A stretch of DNA of 64,000 nt from Caenibius tardaugens NBRC 16725 (GTDB lineage: Bacteria > Pseudomonadota > Alphaproteobacteria > Sphingomonadales > Sphingomonadaceae), in the NCBI RefSeq assembly GCF_003860345.1, contig NZ_CP034179.1:248001-312000 (forward strand). The letters are read 5' to 3'. Every line of letters starts with the position of its first letter. Position 1 is the first letter of the stretch. This document shows positions 54,889 to 62,990 of this stretch, piece after piece. The notes beneath the pieces are model-generated. The model ran no database searches. It was not told the origin of the DNA and was given only the letters and a program-made list of their open reading frames with translations. Made by a program: the position numbers and the translations under genes.

Positions 54889-56322
54889 TCAGCCCAGTGA
54901 AACGCTGAGAAACTCGGGAATCGGGCCGTTCCAGCCCACATCGGGTTCGCTATCGTAGTGATGATCGCGACGGCGGCTGGGTTTACGCTCGTGTTCGTGA
55001 TCGCGGGCGATCCGATTGCGGGCATCGCGTTCATCCTGCGCCTTCCGACCGGCACGTTCGCCACGCGGCGCCGCGGCCTCACGCGGGGCACGCTCCTCAC
55101 GCTGGCTACGGTCTTCACGCGGCGCACGGTCTTCGCGCTGGCTCCGTTCTTCACGCGGGGCCCGCGCTTCGCGGCGGGGTTTTTCCTCGCGCGGCGCCTC
55201 TTCGGCAAGCGTCACCGCATGGACCGGAATTTCCATCCCGGTCAGCTTTTCGACATTGGCGATGGCTTCCGCGTCTTCTTTGGTGACGAAAGTGAAAGCC
55301 CGACCGGTCGCCCCGGCGCGACCCGTGCGGCCGATGCGGTGGACATAATCGTCCGGATGCCACGGCGTGTCGAAATTGAACACGTGGCTGACACCCTTGA
55401 TGTCCAGTCCGCGCGCGGCGACATCGGATGCAACGAGAATGTTGATCTGCCCGCCCTTGAACAGGTCCAGTTCGGCCAGACGGGCCGGCTGATCCATGTC
55501 GCCGTGAATTTCACCGGCGGCAAAACCATGGCGCTTCAGGCTTTTGGCCAGTTCGCGCACGGTGGTTTTGCGATTGGCGAAGATGATCGCTGTATTGACG
55601 TTATCGGTACGCAGCAATTCGCGCAGCACTTCCCGCTTGCGCCGGGTCTGCACGAACACTTTGTGCTGGGCGATATTGGTGTTGGCCGATGCGGGCCGCG
55701 CCACCTCGATATATTTCGGGTTGGTCAGGAACTTGTCCGCCAGCTTCTTGATCGGTGGCGGCATGGTCGCGGAAAACAGCAGGGTCTGGCGGTTGACCGG
55801 CAACTTGGAACAGATCGTTTCGATATCGGGAATAAACCCCATGTCGAGCATGCGATCCGCTTCGTCGATCACCAGAAGATCGCACCCGGTCAGCAGGATC
55901 TTGCCCCGCTCGAACAGGTCCATCAGGCGGCCCGGGGTGGCAATCAGCACATCCACGCCATCGTTCAGCGCCTTGACCTGGTCGCCCATCTGCACGCCGC
56001 CGATCAGCAACGCCATCTTGAGGTCGTGGTTCTTGCCGTATTTCTCGAAATTCTCGGCCACCTGAACCGCGAGTTCACGCGTCGGCTCCAGAATGAGGGA
56101 ACGCGGCATCAGCGCGCGGCGTCGGCCGTGCGCGAGCACATCGATCATCGGGAGAACGAAGCTGGCCGTCTTGCCGGTCCCCGTCTGCGCAATGGCGATC
56201 AGATCCTTCATCATATGGATCTGCGGGATGGCCTGCGCCTGGATGGGGGTCGGCTCGCTATAGCCAGCAGCTTCCACTGCGTGCAGCAATTCGTCAGACA
56301 AGCCGAGATCGGCAAATTTCAT
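54889..56322 (-). CDS. rhlE: DEAD-box ATP-dependent RNA helicase (RhlE-like) with Arg/Glu repeat tail
   Basis: 477 residues from the ATG at 56322 (MKFADLGLSDELL). Helicase motifs: Q-motif PTPIQAQAIP, AQTGTGKT (45-52), PTRELA, DEAD (153-156), SAT (184-186), ARGLDI and HRIGRTGR (328-335). From about residue 376 the tail is low complexity with repeated APRE-ERSQRED-like units to about 422, then basic residues; such RGG/RE-type tails bind RNA non-specifically. Likely roles: ribosome assembly or mRNA decay at low temperature, by family analogy. Confidence 0.92.
   Translation of the reverse strand: MKFADLGLSDELLHAVEAAGYSEPTPIQAQAIPQIHMMKDLIAIAQTGTGKTASFVLPMIDVLAHGRRRALMPRSLILEPTRELAVQVAENFEKYGKNHDLKMALLIGGVQMGDQVKALNDGVDVLIATPGRLMDLFERGKILLTGCDLLVIDEADRMLDMGFIPDIETICSKLPVNRQTLLFSATMPPPIKKLADKFLTNPKYIEVARPASANTNIAQHKVFVQTRRKREVLRELLRTDNVNTAIIFANRKTTVRELAKSLKRHGFAAGEIHGDMDQPARLAELDLFKGGQINILVASDVAARGLDIKGVSHVFNFDTPWHPDDYVHRIGRTGRAGATGRAFTFVTKEDAEAIANVEKLTGMEIPVHAVTLAEEAPREEKPRREARAPREERSQREDRAPREDRSQREERAPREAAAPRGERAGRKAQDERDARNRIARDHEHERKPSRRRDHHYDSEPDVGWNGPIPEFLSVSLG
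55075..55197 (-). repeat. imperfect tandem repeat coding the RhlE tail
   Basis: Within rhlE the bases encoding residues about 376-416 are made of related units of 21-30 bp (coding APREERSQRED and variants). Such arrays change length by slippage, so copy number may vary among strains. Confidence 0.6.
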
Positions 56323-56496
56323 ACGCGTCCTGATTTTCCGGATTTGCGGGCGGCCAATATGAACGCCCAGTAACATCACGAGGCCAGTAGCATCACGTGG
56401 AATGCGATTACGCCCCCGCGCAAATCGTCGCGCCAATTGCGGATATGGGGCCAAAAGTCAAGAAAAGAGCAGCATTTGCGGAACGGATTATCGCGC

Positions 56497-57063
56497 CTAG
56501 CGACGCTCTGCGACCAGTTGGCGCATTTTGCCCAGATCGCAATTGGCGCCCGATCGCGAATGGAGCTTGTCGCGGCCGCTGCAAACCAGCCCGTCTTCGT
56601 TCGCCTCCACATAGAAGCCCGAATAGAAGTCACGGGCACGGCAGGATTTTTCCAGCTTGACCGTGATCATCCGGCGATCGCGCAGGAACAGCAGGAGCCG
56701 ATTGTCCGGTTGCGCCTGCACACCGGCAATCGCTTTCGCGGGAACACATTTCCCAAACTTGCGTTCCTCAAATTGCGGCGGCAGTTCCCCTTGCGGCAAG
56801 GCGCTGAGCATATCGGGGGCCATCTTGTTGCGACGCGGATTTATCCGGATGATGACCCGCCGCTCTATCCGAACCTGGTCCTGTTCCATCGGCTGGAACG
56901 ATGTGACCAGATCGGTCCAAACCGGCGCAAGCCGGGACGGCGTGGCGATAGCGCCATTTGCGTCCTGTTCGGGCGCCAAGGCGGGCGTGTCCGCCTCGTG
57001 CGGCGCGTCTGCGGGCACGGCAAGCAAGGCAGCAGGCAAAAACAAGACGGCCAGACTGTTCAT
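56497..57063 (-). CDS. secreted protein of unknown function
   Basis: 188 residues with an N-terminal signal peptide (MNSLAVLFLPAALLAVPADA). The mature part contains QVRIERRVIIRINPRR, FGKCVPAKAIAGVQ and a Cys-containing C-terminus (KSCRARDFYSGFYVEANEDGLVCSGRDKLHSRSGANC); four Cys overall suggest disulfides and export. No family recognised, though DLxxRDR-rich basic patches hint at interaction with anionic surface polymers. Lies alone between rhlE and an FAD oxidase. Confidence 0.7.
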   Translation of the reverse strand: MNSLAVLFLPAALLAVPADAPHEADTPALAPEQDANGAIATPSRLAPVWTDLVTSFQPMEQDQVRIERRVIIRINPRRNKMAPDMLSALPQGELPPQFEERKFGKCVPAKAIAGVQAQPDNRLLLFLRDRRMITVKLEKSCRARDFYSGFYVEANEDGLVCSGRDKLHSRSGANCDLGKMRQLVAERR

Positions 57064-57217
57064 GGCAACGTGAAGTCAGCTCCCTGAAACGATGCGCACA
57101 CCCGCATCGGGACATTTCCGTAATGCATACGCTATGGATTTGAATGGCGGCTTAACCTGTCACACGGAACTTGCAAATGGTGGCAATCGCCCCTCGCCGC
57201 GTGTAGGCGGACCGGAC

Positions 57218-58687
57218 ATGGATACGAAGGACAACAACACGCCTGACTATGCTGCCTTTCTTGTTGCAGCACGGCAATTACTTGGCCCCCGCGGGTTAAC
57301 GCAGGATGCCGAACTGATCGAACCGTGGCTGACCGACTGGCGCGGGGTTTACACGGGCGCAGCGCTGGCCATGGCCTCTCCCGGCACAGTCGAAGAGGTC
57401 GCGGCGCTTGTCCGGCTGTGCGCGGCACATGGCGTGTCGCTTGTCCCGCAGGGCGGCAACAGCGGCATGTCCGGCGGGGCCACCCCCGATACCAGCGGGC
57501 ACCAGATCATTCTCTCGCTGCGCCGTATGCATGCGATCCGCACCATCGATGCCGAAGCCCGTCAGGTGACCTGCGAAGCGGGCGTGATCCTGCAAAATCT
57601 GCACGAAGCCGTTGCCGAACAGGGCCTGCGCTTCCCCCTGACACTGGGGGGCAAGGGTTCGGCCACGATCGGCGGGCTGATTTCGACCAATGCTGGAGGG
57701 ACCCAGGTTCTGCGGCATGGCACGATGCGCGCGCAAGTTCTCGGCCTGGAAGCCATTCTTGCGGACGGAAGCCGATTCGATGCTCTTGTCCCCCTGAAAA
57801 AGGACAACCGCGGTTTCGACCTCAAGCAAGTGCTGATCGGTTCCGAAGGGACGCTTGGCATCATCACCGCAGCGACCTTGCAACTCGCCCCCGCCCCTGC
57901 CGGGCGCCGCGTGCTATGGGTGGGCGTGGCATCGCTGCAAATGGCCCGCGCATTCCTGCTCCATTGCGATGCGATGGCGGGGATGGCGCTGGAAGGGTTC
58001 GAAATCATCCCGGCCTACAGCCTCGCCGCCGTGCTCCATCACTTGCCGGGCAGCCGCGCCCCGCTCGATACCGATCACACCTGGCATGTGCTCGTGGAAC
58101 TGGTCGCCGGGACGGAAACCATGGCCGGCTTGCAGGACCTGGCCGAACAGGTTCTGGCCACCGCATTCGAAGCAGGTTTGATCGAAAACGCGACGATTGC
58201 CGCCAGCGAGAGCCAGGCGGAGGCATTCTGGCTGCTGCGCGAATCGATTTCGGCGGCAGAACGGGCGCGCGGCCCGGCGGTGCAGCACGACGTCTCGGTC
58301 GCGGTGGAACAGATGCCCGCCTTTATCGACACGGTCGCACCCCGCGTGGAATCCGCGTTCCCCGGAACCAAAGTGATCGCCTATGGCCATCTCGGTGATG
58401 GCAACGTGCATCTCCACGTCCTGTCACCGGCCGGATCGGTTCAGGGGGAATGGCAAAAAACCACCGGGAAAAAGATCAGTGCGCTGATTTACGATTGCGT
58501 TGCCGAATGGGGTGGATCGATCAGCGCCGAACACGGCATCGGCCAGGCCAAGCTTGCCGAACTGGCGCGCCTGACCGATCCGGTACGATTGGGGATGATG
58601 CGCGCGGTCAAACATGCGCTGGACCCGGGCAATATCCTTAATCCGGGCAAACTCGTCCCGCTTGCACCCGATCAAGCGAAGCCTTAA
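57218..58687 (+). CDS. FAD-binding oxidoreductase (GlcD / D-2-hydroxyglutarate dehydrogenase-like)
   Basis: 489 residues from the ATG at 57218 (MDTKDNNTPDYAAFL). VAO-type FAD domain (VPQGGNSGMSGGATPD, GSATIGGLISTNAGGTQVLRHGTMR, IGSEGTLGIITAATLQL) and a C-terminal FAD-oxidase domain ending in YGHLGDGNVHLHVLSP and EHGIGQAKLAEL, with the metal-binding His residues. This group oxidises D-2-hydroxy acids (lactate, glycolate, 2-hydroxyglutarate); the exact substrate is open. Confidence 0.9.
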   Translation: MDTKDNNTPDYAAFLVAARQLLGPRGLTQDAELIEPWLTDWRGVYTGAALAMASPGTVEEVAALVRLCAAHGVSLVPQGGNSGMSGGATPDTSGHQIILSLRRMHAIRTIDAEARQVTCEAGVILQNLHEAVAEQGLRFPLTLGGKGSATIGGLISTNAGGTQVLRHGTMRAQVLGLEAILADGSRFDALVPLKKDNRGFDLKQVLIGSEGTLGIITAATLQLAPAPAGRRVLWVGVASLQMARAFLLHCDAMAGMALEGFEIIPAYSLAAVLHHLPGSRAPLDTDHTWHVLVELVAGTETMAGLQDLAEQVLATAFEAGLIENATIAASESQAEAFWLLRESISAAERARGPAVQHDVSVAVEQMPAFIDTVAPRVESAFPGTKVIAYGHLGDGNVHLHVLSPAGSVQGEWQKTTGKKISALIYDCVAEWGGSISAEHGIGQAKLAELARLTDPVRLGMMRAVKHALDPGNILNPGKLVPLAPDQAKP

Positions 58688-58752
58688 AGCCCGGCCTTCC
58701 GCAAAACGGGCGCAGAGCCCGGAATGACACCGTTAATTTCGGAGAGTGCCTC

Positions 58753-59526
58753 ATGGCCAGTGCGCCGCAAGCTTCCCTGCCCCTGTTTTACAATGACTTG
58801 ATGCCGCTCAACAGCCGCGACCATGGCACATGGAACGCGCGCGCCGCCGACAAGGCAACCTGGTTGTCCGGGCAACATGCCATTCCGCTGACTGTCGAAG
58901 AATTCCCGATGACGCAGCGCCATTTCCCGATCGTGTTCAGCGGCGGTGCCAACCCCGTCCCGCTGGCGCTGATGGGCCTGAACGAAGGCGTCAACACCTT
59001 CGTCAGCGAAGACGGCACAGTGGAAGACAACCTCTACCTGCCCGCCTATGCGCGCCGTTATCCGTTCCTTCTTGCCAAGCTGAGCCAGGACAACGACGAT
59101 CTGTCGCTGTGCTTCGATCCGTCGAGCGGCCTCGTGGGTGATTTCAAGGAAGGCAACGCCCTGTTCACCGACGGCCAGCCGAGTGAGATCACGCAGGAAA
59201 TGCTCCAGTTCTGCCAGCGCTTCGAAGAAGCCGGGCTGCGCACCGGCGCTTTCATCAAGGAACTGCAGGACAACGACCTGCTGATGGAAGGCGAAGTCGC
59301 GATCAAGCAGGAAGGTGCTGAAGACAAGCCGTTTGTCTATCGTGGCTTCCAGATGGTGAACGAAGAAAAACTGCGCGAAGTGCGTGGTGACAAGCTGCGC
59401 ACCTGGAATCGCAACGGCTTCCTCGCGCTGGTCTACGCCCACCTGTTCTCGCTCGACCTGATCCGGGTGGTCTTCACGCGTCAGGTTGCGCAAGGCAAAG
59501 GGCCGAAATTGCCCAACGCGAACTGA
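58753..59526 (+). CDS. sapC: SapC-family protein
   Basis: 257 residues beginning MASAPQASLPLFYNDLMPL and holding the SapC pattern HGTWN, PIVFSGG, LPLALMGL-like VPLALMGLNEGVN, and ARRYPFLLAKLSQD. No signal peptide or membrane span is visible. The family is named after a Campylobacter surface-layer gene, but in Alphaproteobacteria it is usually encoded near TonB-dependent transport genes, and its function is unknown. GGAG precedes the start. Confidence 0.88.
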   Translation: MASAPQASLPLFYNDLMPLNSRDHGTWNARAADKATWLSGQHAIPLTVEEFPMTQRHFPIVFSGGANPVPLALMGLNEGVNTFVSEDGTVEDNLYLPAYARRYPFLLAKLSQDNDDLSLCFDPSSGLVGDFKEGNALFTDGQPSEITQEMLQFCQRFEEAGLRTGAFIKELQDNDLLMEGEVAIKQEGAEDKPFVYRGFQMVNEEKLREVRGDKLRTWNRNGFLALVYAHLFSLDLIRVVFTRQVAQGKGPKLPNAN

Positions 59527-59566
59527 CGCGGCTCAGCTGCCGTTTACCGCAATTCCCGCGAAGGAC

Positions 59567-59595
59567 TTGCAAGGTTGACGTAAAAACCTTAGTTT
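59567..59595 (+). promoter_or_regulatory. putative promoter of the small RNA
   Basis: TTGCAA (59567-59572) and TAGTTT (59590-59595) are 17 bp apart, each four of six to consensus; a TTGACG at 59575-59580 is a second -35 possibility. Start of transcription would fall near 59602. Confidence 0.45.
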
Positions 59596-59601
59596 AGGGT
59601 C

Positions 59602-59700
59602 GTTCGGCAAGTTTTCCCTCATGGCTTGCTGGACAGGTGCATGCGAATGCACCTCCTCCCTGAACCTTGGCCACCCCGTGTCCGCACGGGGTGGTTTTTT
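59602..59700 (+). ncRNA. predicted trans-acting small RNA with anti-Shine-Dalgarno CCTCCTCCC motif
   Basis: About 99 nt with three hairpins: SL1 GCAAG/CTTGC (59607-59611 with 59625-59629) displaying a TTTTCCCTC loop; SL2 AGGTGCAT/ATGCACCT with GCGA tetraloop (59635-59654); a single-stranded linker CCTCCCTGAACCTTGG; and SL3, a 10-bp stem CCACCCCGTG/CACGGGGTGG with T6 (59671-59700), an excellent intrinsic terminator. Together SL2 and linker give CCTCCTCCC, the motif used by alphaproteobacterial sRNA families such as alpha-r14 and the cuckoo RNAs to pair with ribosome-binding sites. No protein frame of note overlaps. The gene sits between sapC and N-formylglutamate amidohydrolase. Confidence 0.72.
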
Positions 59701-59732
59701 ATTATAAAACTGAATCGGATAGGGTTTGCCCG

Positions 59733-60683
59733 CTATTCTGCGGCGATATCCCAGCGCCTTGCCCTGCCTTGCTGGATCACATCCTGCGCCAGCCGGCGGA
59801 CCAGCCGCGCAAGGCAGCGCCCCAGTTCGGGCAGGCGATCAGATGGCTCCACCTGCTGCGAGTCGAGATAGAGCGATCGGCAAAACTCGATCTGCATGGC
59901 ATGGATGCCCTGCCCCGGATTTCCATGGCGATCGAGCACATAGCCCCCCGCGTAGGGCCGGTTATGCGCCACGACCAGACCATCTTCCGACAACGCGGCA
60001 TGGGCGGCAACAGCCAGCCCGCCATCGCAGCTCGTGCCGAACCGGTCGCCCAGCACACAGAGGGGCGCAGGGTTCCCCGATACGCGCGCGGGCAATTGCG
60101 GCATCGAATGGATATCCAGCAACAGGGCCGCACCCCAGCGATCGCGCAGCCGGGCCAGTACCTCGCCCAGCGCGCGATGATAGGGCGTATGAACATCCGC
60201 TATGCGGGCCGCGACATCGGCCTGTTCCAGCGGCGCATTCCACAGTTCGCCAAAACCCGGCAGGCGGCGCGGGATAAGCCCCAGTCCATTGCGCGTGCGC
60301 CAGCCGGGCGACACCCCACCCACGGAAAAATCGCCACCATCGCGGATCATATCCCTGTCGATATCATCGGGCGCACGATTAAGATCGATCATCGCCCGCG
60401 GGGCATGCGCCACCAGCAGCGCGGCGCCGGTTTCCTGTGCAGCCAGCCGGGCAACCCGATCGACATAGCGATCTTCGAGGCGCAGCCCCGATTGCCCCGG
60501 ATTGCGCATATGTTCGCGCAGCGAAATAGGGTAGTTTCTCCCCGCGTGGGGAACCGCCAGAACAAGGGGCAACACCGATGTGTCGAAATCATAAAGGGAA
60601 AAGGCTGCGGCCCCTTCCCCACCGGGAATCTGTCCGCCCGTGACAGGCTCCGAATCGCTCCACTTCGATGTCTCTGGGTCCAT
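59733..60683 (-). CDS. N-formylglutamate amidohydrolase family protein
   Basis: 316 residues from the ATG at 60683 (MDPETSKWSDSEPV). Family motifs: VPHAGRNYP, EDRYVDRVARLAAQETGAALLVAHAPRAMIDLNR, TPYHRALGEVLARL and LLLDIHSMPQ, with metal-binding His/Asp/Glu residues. By homology it cleaves N-formylglutamate to glutamate and formate, as HutG in histidine breakdown, but no other hut genes are near. It diverges from cpdR. Confidence 0.87.
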   Translation of the reverse strand: MDPETSKWSDSEPVTGGQIPGGEGAAAFSLYDFDTSVLPLVLAVPHAGRNYPISLREHMRNPGQSGLRLEDRYVDRVARLAAQETGAALLVAHAPRAMIDLNRAPDDIDRDMIRDGGDFSVGGVSPGWRTRNGLGLIPRRLPGFGELWNAPLEQADVAARIADVHTPYHRALGEVLARLRDRWGAALLLDIHSMPQLPARVSGNPAPLCVLGDRFGTSCDGGLAVAAHAALSEDGLVVAHNRPYAGGYVLDRHGNPGQGIHAMQIEFCRSLYLDSQQVEPSDRLPELGRCLARLVRRLAQDVIQQGRARRWDIAAE

Positions 60684-60799
60684 GTTCACAGGCTGGCGCT
60701 TCGCGCAGCCTGTGTCAAAGCTGGCCACCCCGGAATAGCGGGAAGAAATCCGACATGATTCGCGATACAGGCTCCGATCAGACCAATGAAAGGCGACCA

Positions 60800-61174
60800 A
60801 TGATCCGTATCCTTCTGGCCGAAGATGACGATGCGATGCGCAGTTATCTCGCACAGGCGCTCGAAAATGCCGGCTATGAAGTAATTGCGGTGGATCGGGG
60901 CACGCACGCCGTCCCCTATCTCGAAAGCATGACGTTCGATCTGTTGCTGTCCGATATCGTCATGCCGGAGATGGACGGGATCGAACTGGCGCAACGCTGT
61001 GCGGAAATCGCACCGCGCACCAAAGTGATGTTCATCACCGGATTTGCCGCCGTGGCAATGCAGACCAGCCGGGACTTCCCGCAGAGCCGGGTGCTTTCCA
61101 AGCCCTTCCACTTGCGCGATCTGGTGTTGGAAGTGGAACGCGTATTCGCCCCGCAGATGAGCATACAGGTCTGA
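60800..61174 (+). CDS. cpdR: response regulator CpdR
   Basis: Single-domain receiver of 124 residues from the ATG at 60800 (MIRILLAEDDDAMR). Phosphoacceptor Asp52 in LLLSDIVMPEMDGIEL, acidic pair Asp9-Asp10 and Lys101 in VLSKPFHLRDL are all present; TKVMFITGFAAVAM is characteristic of CpdR. In Caulobacter the unphosphorylated form brings ClpXP to the cell pole for timed degradation of cell-cycle regulators under CckA-ChpT control. tRNA-Val follows 117 bp downstream. Confidence 0.93.
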   Translation: MIRILLAEDDDAMRSYLAQALENAGYEVIAVDRGTHAVPYLESMTFDLLLSDIVMPEMDGIELAQRCAEIAPRTKVMFITGFAAVAMQTSRDFPQSRVLSKPFHLRDLVLEVERVFAPQMSIQV

Positions 61175-61291
61175 TTTAAATCGCATTTCGCGGAATACGA
61201 AAAAACCGGATAAATCCGTCTTGCAAGGGGGCGGGCCTGTCGCTACATGCCCCCCAGCCGACGCCCACGGGCCCGGCAGACCGAATGGTGC

Positions 61292-61366
61292 GGGCGTATA
61301 GCTCAGTGGTAGAGCACTATGTTGACATCGTAGGGGTCGCAAGTTCAATCCTTGCTACGCCCACCA
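61292..61366 (+). tRNA. tRNA-Val (anticodon GAC)
   Basis: A 75-nt cloverleaf with encoded CCA: acceptor GGGCGTA/TACGCCC, D-arm GCTCAGTGGTAGAGC, anticodon stem CTATG/CGTAG with loop TTGACAT, T-arm GCAAGTTCAATCCTTGC. Anticodon GAC reads GUC and GUU. Confidence 0.96.
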
Positions 61367-61384
61367 TCCGGTAGAACAAGGAAG

Positions 61385-61409
61385 CCCGCCGCCAGGCGGG
61401 TTTTTCTTT
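61385..61409 (+). terminator. intrinsic terminator after tRNA-Val
   Basis: CCCGCC-GCCA-GGCGGG followed by TTTTTCTTT, 18 bp past the tRNA. Confidence 0.88.
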
Positions 61410-61562
61410 GCCCGATACATGCTGATCCGGAACAGGACGGTCCCGGAACAGCCCCCCTCAAGGCAAGGCCCGCGAGGCCCGGTTTTGCCGCTCCCGCGCG
61501 GTGCCTCCGCCATCCTGCGCACAACAATCGCCACTTGTCTGCCGAATCGCCCGATGCGCGCC

Positions 61563-61590
61563 TTGCACCAGCGTCTTGAGATGCTAAGAG
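61563..61590 (+). promoter_or_regulatory. putative promoter of icd
   Basis: TTGCAC (61563-61568) and TAAGAG (61585-61590), 16 bp apart, lie 37 bp before the icd ATG. The 217-bp gap between the tRNA terminator and icd holds no other visible feature. Confidence 0.3.
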
Positions 61591-61626
61591 GCGCGCGCAC
61601 CCTTCCCCAGAAGCGACAGGACGAAA

Positions 61627-62850
61627 ATGGCAAAGATCAAGGTGGCGAACCCGGTCGTCGAACTCGACGGCGACGAAATGACCCGGATTATCTGGCAGTG
61701 GATCCGCGAACAGCTGATCCTGCCCTATCTGGATATCGACCTTAAGTACTACGACCTCTCGGTCGAGAAGCGCGACGAAACGGAAGACCAGATCACGGTC
61801 GACGCTGCGAACGCGATCAAGCAGTACGGCGTTGGCGTGAAGTGCGCCACGATCACTCCCGACGAAGCCCGTGTCGAGGAATTCGGCCTGAAGAAGATGT
61901 GGAAGTCGCCCAACGGCACGATCCGCAACATTCTGGGCGGCGTGGTTTTCCGCGAACCGATCGTGATCCAGAACGTGCCCCGGCTCGTTCCCGGCTGGAC
62001 CGACCCGATTGTCGTCGGCCGCCATGCTTTCGGTGACCAGTATCGCGCAACCGATACGCTGATCCCGGGTGCCGGCACCCTGCGTCTCGTGTTCGAAGGC
62101 GAAGATGGCCAGAACATCGATCTCGAAGTCTTCAAGTTCCCGTCCAGCGGCGTCGCCATGGCGATGTACAACCTTGACGATTCGATTCGCGACTTCGCCC
62201 GTGCGAGCTTCAACTACGGGCTCAACCTCGGCTGGCCGGTCTATCTGTCCACCAAGAACACGATTCTCAAGGCTTACGACGGCCGCTTCAAGGATCTGTT
62301 CCAGGAAGTGTTCGACACCGAAGGCTTCAAGGAAAAGTTCGCCGAAAAGGGCATCGTCTACGAACACCGCCTGATCGACGACATGGTCGCTTCGGCGCTC
62401 AAGTGGAACGGCAAGTTCGTCTGGGCTTGTAAGAACTACGACGGCGACGTGCAGTCCGACACGGTTGCACAGGGCTTCGGCTCGCTGGGCCTGATGACCT
62501 CGGTCCTCATGACCCCGGATGGCAAGACCGTGGAAGCAGAAGCCGCGCACGGCACTGTGACCCGCCACTATCGCCAGCACCAGCAGGGCAAGGCGACTTC
62601 GACCAACCCGATCGCATCGATCTTCGCGTGGACGCGCGGCCTGATCTATCGCGGCAAGTTCGACAATACCCCCGATGTGGTGCGGTTTGCCGAAACGCTG
62701 GAACGCGTCTGCATCGAAACGGTCGAAAAGGGTCAGATGACCAAGGATCTGGCGCTGCTGATCGGCCCCGATCAGGCATGGATGACGACCGAACAGTTCT
62801 TCGCGGCGATCGTGGAGAATCTCGAGGTGGAAATGAAGAACTGGGCCTGA
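61627..62850 (+). CDS. icd: NADP-dependent isocitrate dehydrogenase (type II, eukaryote-like)
   Basis: TCA-cycle enzyme, isocitrate to 2-oxoglutarate. 407 residues starting [23 protein letters not shown]; the substrate loop [13 protein letters not shown] and [28 protein letters not shown] (metal ligands) are present, as is the NADP region [15 protein letters not shown]. The order and size match the homodimeric eukaryote-like class common in Alphaproteobacteria, not the E. coli type. AGGACGAAA precedes the ATG. Codon bias is strong. Confidence 0.97.
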   Translation: MAKIKVANPVVELDGDEMTRIIWQWIREQLILPYLDIDLKYYDLSVEKRDETEDQITVDAANAIKQYGVGVKCATITPDEARVEEFGLKKMWKSPNGTIRNILGGVVFREPIVIQNVPRLVPGWTDPIVVGRHAFGDQYRATDTLIPGAGTLRLVFEGEDGQNIDLEVFKFPSSGVAMAMYNLDDSIRDFARASFNYGLNLGWPVYLSTKNTILKAYDGRFKDLFQEVFDTEGFKEKFAEKGIVYEHRLIDDMVASALKWNGKFVWACKNYDGDVQSDTVAQGFGSLGLMTSVLMTPDGKTVEAEAAHGTVTRHYRQHQQGKATSTNPIASIFAWTRGLIYRGKFDNTPDVVRFAETLERVCIETVEKGQMTKDLALLIGPDQAWMTTEQFFAAIVENLEVEMKNWA

Positions 62851-62936
62851 TCCGGTTGTTCCCTGTTGCGGTGGGCGTGGCTGACCATGCCCACCCCGCG
62901 AATTGAGGGGCTTGCCCGGCAGGCCCCCTTCTCGCT

Positions 62937-62966
62937 AACCCCTTCCGGCGACGGGAGGGGTTTTTT
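62937..62966 (+). terminator. intrinsic terminator after icd
   Basis: AACCCCTTCC, loop GGCGAC, GGGAGGGGTT and a run of T (one G-T pair in the stem), 87 bp downstream of the icd stop. Confidence 0.85.
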
Positions 62967-62990
62967 GGTATCAGCAACAGAGAGCAACGC

